Assembly (NCBI RefSeq): GCF_012273895.1
Contig: NW_024045132.1
Span: 1,240,001 to 1,304,000 of the forward strand
Direction of reading: 5' to 3'
DNA from: Zerene cesonia
Taxonomy: Eukaryota; Arthropoda; Insecta; Lepidoptera; Pieridae
Length of the DNA stretch: 64,000 bases
This document shows, piece by piece, positions 23,801 through 32,800 of the stretch. Position numbers and translations under genes: made by a program. A model generated the notes under the pieces. That model was given only the letters and a program-made list of their open reading frames with translations. It had not been told where the DNA came from and did no database searches. The stretch's first letter is position 1. Each line of letters opens with the position of its first letter.

Positions 23801-26800
23801 GATCTTATGAAACAAAAAGTTTTTGTAAAAACCAAAATTTTAAAAAATTAAGAATCTTTAACGGCTATTTAATCTTCACGCCTTTAATAAGACAGGACGT
23901 CACTCTATTTACAGTCCGAGAGAGGAACCTTTAGAATTTATTCCAACTAATTTTTTTTTAAATAGTCAATTGGATTTATTGTTATTCTAATGAAAATACA
24001 AATTATCCAGCATAATGGACTTTATGCACCTCTTCATTGTATTCACAAAGAAAATTATAATCGTTTTTTTTTTTTTGGTGCCTATGTCTTAATACTACGA
24101 TAATAATCTGAAGTTCTCAATTGTTAACAAACTACTATTACGTAATTATTCATCGACCATTGTATATGACCTAGAGTCTAGACTGTTAAATACAACGTTT
24201 CTATTTATAAAAAAATTAAAGTACTTGTGAGGAAGCCCACGTTAAAATTTCTTCAAAATTCTATTTAATTTCTCCTAAACGTTGTTACTGTAACATCTCT
24301 AATATTCATTTTAGTGTTTAAATTCATAATAATACATTGAATAATTGTTAATAATAATGTGAGTTTTAATGAGCCAATAGGCGACAAAAACAACGGATCG
24401 TGACATTACTTCAAGCACGCATTTATAATAACATTAAAACAAATAGCGATTGTCTCGCGGGCGTTTGCTATTGCAACGGTTTTCAGTTTACAATAGTTTT
24501 TAATCGTCGTTATATTTGAAAATATAAACAATAATCATTCAGTGTATACGTTAAATGTTTGTTTAAAATTATGTGAATTGCGATTGAGTGAATTTATTTT
24601 TTGTTTGGTCGCTGTGGTATTGATAATAGTATATTAGTAATTACGCTTTTATTTGAGGCGATCACAATTAATTCTAAACATTGTGCATTGTTTTGAATAA
24701 CCGCATATTAATATTAATCGTTTTCAAAATTATCAATATTATAAGTCAACTCTCAGGTCAGTTAAGTCAAGAATTGCAGGCATTAATTAATAAGGCTTCT
24801 AAGTTCTTTCAAACTATAATTATTGTATTATTATTAATATTTCCTTATTACGAAGCCTAACTTTATGAAGTATTAGTAGTAGCAGTAATGAGGTGATGAT
24901 TTATTTATTTTATTTACTCTCACCAGTCTGTAAAATATCAGATTGCGTGTGGAATGGAACCTTGTTTTTTTTTTTAATTCATCAATCAAATTTTTAGTAA
25001 ATAAGATTGAAGGAAAATTTACTGTCGATTAAAAAAAATGAGTATCACAAGAAAATGGGACGCGTTTTGAAGACGGAATTTTTCCATAGTTACTTGCAGG
25101 AAATCGATCGCGTCGCGGCACCAAATTACTTACCGACCGAACAAGACATCCTCCGCGTCAGAGTGCCCACAACGGGCATCATTGAATACCCGTTTGACTT
25201 GGAAGAGATACGATTTAGGTAAAACTTGTGGCGCATACAGCCGATGCATGCTTCGCCGATACAAATGGTGCATGATATGTGTTTTCTCCTCTGGGTCTTT
25301 GTGTGGGAGGCCGTGGTTGATACTCGAAATGTTCCGCCCCCCCAATTTTCGACGTGTTAACGGTCGGTTTTGAGTATGAATCACGGTACATCGAGAACCG
25401 CGCGGTGCATGTGCTTTAGTTGTGTTGCATGAATTTACAGCTACTTAAGTGATCTGGAGAGAATCGAAAGTGCCGATTATCTACCAACCGAGCAAGACAT
25501 TTTGCGCGCCCGACAACCGACCACAGGCATTCTAGAATATCCTTTCGATCTAGATGGCATTATATTTAGGTACGTTCCAACTTTCGCCGCTAGATCGAGC
25601 CACAGTAGTTTTTGATACTAAATCACCCCTACCGTTCTTCAGCTAATGTGCACTCGATTCCAAAAGGTTTGTGGTACGTAGTCGCTAGTTGTATGTAGGT
25701 CAGGGCTTGCAATACGGTAGGAAATTTTAAAAGGTACTATGTTTCAGAATCGATAGCGATTTCAACTATAGTAGTTATTGTTGTGAAACCTTAGAGTAGT
25801 GTAATCTGCTTATTCTGAACAAGGTCGGATAGAAGCATGATATTGCGCGGTGTGACGCGCGGTAAATATTTAATTCAATTATAGTCTTATTTTAAGTAGT
25901 GTTATACATATTATTTATAAGTGCGCTCATATGTTTGTGCCGTAATGACTTCGAGAAACCTTAACTTGAATATCGAGTGAAGTGTAATTATATTGTTTGT
26001 ACGTTATACGGATAAATTGTAGATACAAAAATTATCATTGAGGGAAGATTCGTTTTTTCAAATTACATTTAGCTTTATTGCTTTGGATGAAAGTTATTTC
26101 TTATGATAGAAGGAATATAAACGCTTCAGCTCTTAGTTATGCTTTGTGATAACCTCGCGCTTGTTTATTTACAACGGTCAGACATATTTGTTTCAAGAAC
26201 TCGCCGCACGAGGCAGTAGCTTGCGCGTGCGACTATTATTCGTTGAATTTTTTCTATGTGGGTGTGGTCCCCGGTGAGAGCTGGCCCACTTCGTGTCGAA
26301 GTGTTCTCGATTCGTACATATCTGTAACTGCTACATAATTACGAAAAAAATACTACGTACTGTGCAAAATGTATTAAGTCACGGCTCTATAATGAGAAGT
26401 AGGAACAAATAATTTTGATATATAGGTAATTTAATTTTATGATGAACCCTCATTTTACAGTTCTGAGGACTAAGATATATAGAAGATTTGATTCATAAGT
26501 ACTATTTATGAAGGATGTATTTTGTAGAATTAGTAGAATTCGCGCAAACTCGAATATAGACTGTATGGAATGGATATATATAAACGTTTTTCGTTAGAAC
26601 ACGTTTTCTCTAGTGATTAAATGCTAGTTATAACTAAAATGATATGTATACAGAGAAAACTTGAATGCAGTATATTGTCTCAACAACTGACTTTTACACT
26701 TCTACATATTATGTGCGTATCGTAACCGTAAAAATAGGTTAGCGAGAACGTATTTTTACGTTTAAAATCGAAGTTCTCTCGAGTTGAGCGGGCGAAGGGA

Positions 26801-29800
26801 TCCGCAAGCAGCGGCCGGCGGGTGCCGAAAGCCGCTTGAGGGCAGTTCCCACTAAAACAGAAACTATATAGACCAAAATAAAACATCACTTAGATTATTT
26901 TAGTTATTAAATTGTTTTCCCTTTAGAACTAGTTGCAATAAAGAGATTTCGTCATAAATAGTTCTAACTAGGTTCGTTCTAACGTGCTCAATGCCCCAGA
27001 GTCATTTAATGCTTTTTGTGTATGAAGTTTAATACAGACAAAACACAACACTACAAAAGAGCTTATATACAAGTATTTGTATAACACTTTCAAGTTAAGT
27101 GTTTTTCTATGAAAAATAGTCTAATAAACACGAACTAATATAATTTATTTCCAAACAAAATTCGCTCATAATGTCTATTTAAAATACTGCAAAAAAAAGC
27201 TCTAATCGGAAACAAATATGTCTGACAAAGAATATAATATTACGGAATTCTTTTCACTTACCAATCACAGTTGTGTTAGTCGTTGGCTGCGCAGAGACCA
27301 CGTTGTGCCTGAAGATGGTGTTCGTCGTTGTTTGGTTAATTGCCTCGCTAAAAAGGAACTTATACACATTAGGTAGTTATTTCCCACCTACTTTCGTATG
27401 ATTTACGGCCGGTTTCAATATTCGTTCTCAATTCAATATCTATAGATGAATATTGATAGTTCATTGTACATCGCTTCCTTATGTAAATGTTTAATGAGAA
27501 AGCGATCAAGTTACCATGCATTCGAAAGCGTCATCCTTAATTCACAGATTACGGATCAGAGTTCGATATTGAAACCCAACGTAAATAAGGTGATCCAATC
27601 TATTTTTATATAAATAGCTTTAAATGCTTCGCTGTTAATAAAGATACCAATAATAAGACTTAACATACATCTTTGAGCTCACTCAAAGATTTAAAGTTTC
27701 TTCGATTCATATATTTGGGCTAATTATTCTGTTTAACTTAATTATTTTTATACCTTTATTAATTTAATTATAAAGTAATGTAAATGTTTACAATGATATT
27801 GTGAAGCTGAAAATGTTGTTATCCATAATATTTGCATTTGAGAATCACAAAAGTAAGAAGAATTTTATAAATCAATTTTTTTTTTCCTGAACGTCAAAAG
27901 TGTTATAATTGGAAACCGATTAGACAATAAAATTAGTAGTGGTATAAAACTGTATGGAAGATTTAGCGACGGTTTAATATATAATATTATCTTTGTAGAA
28001 TTATCATAGCAAGATCGATAAAGTTATACTTTCGCATCTTACTTATTTAAGAGAACCTACAGTTAAATGTATGCTGATGTGTTAATAATTAAAAACAGCT
28101 TTTTATATGACGCTATCGCAAACAAATATAGCAATTGAATTAAAAGCAATAGAGAACATATTTGGATCACCTAACTAATACAATAATATTTAACAGTAAA
28201 CTTTAGTCCATAACATTTACTTACTAAGCAAACAAAATGCTGCAACCAATTTGCTTCCAGTAACATCTAATTTTACTCTTAGGTGCTTAGTAGATAAAGA
28301 CACGTGGAAAATCGACTATTTAGATAATTTACGTAATATTTATAGCTCTTTAATATTAAATTAATGGAACAATATTAATAAGGCATCGTTTACACTAAAG
28401 GAGGACTTATTTCTAAATAGCAATCTACCTGCTTGGAAGTAAATGTATGTAGTATTATATCATAATATGTATAATATAATAAGTATTATAATACATATTC
28501 TAGATATTAATTTATGCAAATAACCAAATAAACACACTGTCCGACTTCCATAGTTCTAGATTCAGATAATATTGAAATTTATTGAAAAAAAGTCTTGTGC
28601 ATTCTGATCCCAGTCACCAGTTAGTGAATAAAATATGTGTTAGGTTATAAAAAATATTGAAATGTATGCATAGTGTGCTGCACTGTAAGAATTATACAAC
28701 AACAAAAGCTACTTTGTTATAAATTTGTAATGTTACAATATAAAAAAATCAAAATGAGAAACTCGGATTTCAAAATCGATAAGTCGGGGTTCGAGACCGG
28801 ACGAGCGTGCAGGATAATAAATTGATTTTTCAATTAATCTGCGCATGTAGCTAACGTCACCACTGTTAAAAACGGTGAAGGAAAACATCGTGAGCAAATC
28901 GGCATGTCCACGAATCAAAAAGTTCGACAACATGTAACATCTGCCAAACCGCACTTAGCCAGCGTGGTGGGTTATGGCCTGAATACTCTTAGGAAGCCTG
29001 TGTCCCAGCAGTAGGAATATACATGGGCTGATGATGAATGTACATTGGTACAAACATATGAACCTACTTATAAATAAACAATAGAATTGGTAAATTTTTG
29101 TTGTCAACCTGTTTTTGGATGTATAATTGTAGTACTTTTGCGTGTTTTTCTATGCTTTAATAATAAGTTAATATTTTTATTGCACGCTTAATAATTGAAT
29201 AGCTTCTGTCCTTAGCACTTGTGTCATTTGTGTGTGTGATATATAACAGTAGCTGTAATAATCAATGTGTCGTGGGGTTTATGTCTCTTATGTTATATAT
29301 TGTACAATATTTGTAGTGTGTTTTTAAAATATTTGATATGTTACCTCCCTAATATGAGAGTTACTTCGGGAATCTTAAATGTTTGGAAACTAAGTATCGA
29401 GATTGGGGTTAGTTTAAAAACTACTGCACCTTATTAGATAACTATTAGGTGTGGGTTATGCTTACTACTAGATTAGAGTTTTGCAATTGAGTAGAAGCGA
29501 TTCATCTGGTTACTCTCATGCACGGAGGTGACTCAGTAAAATATGGTATTAAACCGATAAAATTATTTTCAAGATGAACAGCATCAGGGAGTCTTACAGA
29601 AACCGTAATACGCCCCCTGGGGGTCATCATGGCGTCTTTAAGCAGTACCAATTCTACTGTGGGAAAATGATGGCACTCGATGACCTATGTATATATATAC
29701 TCTATAATTTTTTCTCACTGGAATTAGTACAATTCGAAGACGTCATGATAACTTCCCTCTCGTTATGCATGTTCCTTCGCTATGGTTAATTATTCTATTG

Positions 29801-32800
29801 TATTAACTAGCTTGTCATTCGTGTGTGTGTGTGTGTGTGTTAATGAACAATATGAAAAAATTTAGTTTATTTCTTCTAATCTTTTGTAAGCAAATTCAAG
29901 CTCATGTAAGTTTGCCACCAATATTATAATTAAATTGATTAGTGCTGCATTAAAATTTTACCTATCCATATCTAAATCTTTCACATTTTGAGAAATGAGT
30001 GATAAATGGCACTTAATTATATTTATAAAATTAAAGTTACAACAATGACGCTATTATTGCGATATTATTCCAGAACTGATATTGGTTGCAACAAACTTTA
30101 TTTATTTACAATATCACAAATGTGGTTTATTCATTGAAATGTATATTATAATATTTTATTAATATCCAACAGGATGGTGGACGTTGGGGGCCAAAGATCT
30201 GAGAGAAGGAAGTGGATCCATTGTTTTGAAAATGTCACGTCTATCATATTCTTAGTAGCTCTTAGTGAATATGATCAAATTTTATTCGAATCTGAAAATG
30301 AGGTACGTATTTCCCTACTTTTATTATAAATCTCTTATTACTTTAGTATGCTTATGTATTATGGTACATTAAACAGCAAAAGGTGATATGACACAATTAC
30401 AAACCAGTATATTGTAGTTGTGGTCCAGTATATGTATATCATTAGTGTATTATACACAATTTTTTTGGTTCTTTAATTTTTCATATTAAAAATTAAAATT
30501 CTATATGTCGTTAATAAATGGCAATCACATTTAGCCCGTTGTTATAGCGTAGATGCCGTCTCGTATAGATTTGACTCAGTTGGTGATGATTCTTATGTGC
30601 CCATTTTTTTTCTTCTTAAAATACACGATTTGAACCTATGTAGGGCGATTTAATAAAAGTTCAAATATTTGTACAGCTTATAACTTCTGCTAAATGCTAA
30701 AGCACTACAATGTAATAGGAATTTTATATCTTGTTCATCATTTATTTATTATAAACTAACTGCGCCCCGTACTGTTTCACCCGCGTAAGTCTGTATCCCG
30801 TAGGAATATCGGGACAAAAAGTTGCCTGTATGTTATTCCAGTTGCGTACCAAATTTCATTGCAATCGATTCAGTAGTTTTTGCATCAAGAAAGAGCAACA
30901 AACATACACATATCCTTACAAACTTGCGCATTTATAATATTAGTTATAAATTATTCATTTATTTAATTCTAAATAAAGGTTTAAAAGTGTTAAACTGAAT
31001 AACAAATCCATCGTCTTTACTCCTCAAACTAAATAACAAACCCCATTATCATGACTTCCCTGTAATAAAACTTGGACCGAACATTCCAGAACCGAATGGA
31101 AGAATCCAAGGCGTTATTCAAGACGATCATCACGTACCCGTGGTTCCAGCACTCCTCGGTAATTTTGTTCCTCAACAAGAAGGATTTGCTCGAAGAAAAG
31201 ATCATGTACTCGCATCTCGTCGACTATTTCCCTGAATACGATGGTAAGATATTGGTCCCTATTCAAACGTATAGGAGTTTATACATTTGTAGCTGTGATC
31301 GTTTCAGTTTGAACTGGATGTTCAAGAGCCTTATTTAGGAAGACGTTTACTATATAACACTCCACATTTGGAGGTAAATTATTCTCCTTGTATTCTGATA
31401 AACTTAGGTGCAAAAATGAACTTAAAACTGACCTTTAATTTGTCATAAATATCACTGAAGTAATTTGATGTTAAAGCAAAATAGAACTTGAATGCATCAC
31501 TATAGAGTATAATCTCAAAAAGTTCCAAACGTAAACCATTTTACGGCTCCAACAAGCTGGAAAATGTACATCAAAATAAATTCAACCTTATTCGGATTCG
31601 GATTCTGGGTTTTGAAAAATTCTGACCAGCCTGAGCCGACACTTATATAAAGAAAATGTTATAATACGTGGCAAATAAAACGCCACATAAATGAAAAAAG
31701 AAAACAGTGCACAGCAACTATAGTCGACTATATTGAAAATCCTCTCGTCTTTAACATCTACTAATTTATAATGAGATAAATATTTATTATCCATCAAAAC
31801 TACTGCAAATTATCTGTGGTAAAAAATATAAATTTCTTATACTCTTCTATGAAAGTTTGGTGTTTACGTCACACGGTGTGCCTTCAATTTCACAGTGACA
31901 TATGTGACTTTCACGTTGAAATGGACAACACTTCAAATATCAATTTAAATACATTTGTATGCAAGGTTCAATTTACATGATTATATTACTATAGGACCTA
32001 AATGCGATCCAATCCCAGCACGGGAATATATCCTTAAGAAGTATCTAAGAGAGAACCCGGATCCGGACAGGACGTGTTACTCGCATTTCACCACAGCGAC
32101 AGGTTGATAGACTTTGTAGTGAAATCGCTAGATCGGCTAGGATATGCTAAAGGTTTTACGTAGCTAGAATAAACTTTGATGGAAAATACACTGTTACTTT
32201 TTCTTGAGATAATCTATGACAAGACTGTCTTTGATACTATATGAATACATAATAGTGTTATACTCTTTTTTATTAAATTAAAACATAAATATTATCTATT
32301 CGAATGCTTTATCGACATCTGTGTTTTCCACCAATCATGTGCCGTATGTATTATACATTATAGTGTACAAAAAGTGTGTTATATGTATCTAGTAGTCTAA
32401 GAGCTAGTTAATATCTAGGTCCACAGCGCGACGCGAGCGCTGCCCGTGAATTTATACTACGAATGTTCGTCGATTTAAATCCCGACGCGGAGAAAATTAT
32501 TTACTCGCATTTCACTTGTGCGACGGGTGAGTATGAACTGCTGTTATTCATATTAGAAATTAATTATTAAATATCATAAAATTGGTCCTTCGAGACTGTT
32601 TTATTTGTTATGATGTTTCGACGTCAACAATTCTAAAAAGTATTTGATCAGAATTTAGTATGTGATTTGATTGAGCCGAATAAATCGAATCAATAAAAAC
32701 AGTAAAAAAAAATACAATCAATGCATGCTGTTAGCATTGCATAGCAGTTTCATGTTATTATATTATTAGACGGATGTGCTTGTCACTAATGTGTCAAAAG

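Noticed and set aside
29574..29789. 71-codon open frame in a G-alpha-q intron
   Set aside because: No splice or domain support; ends in a random hydrophobic stretch.
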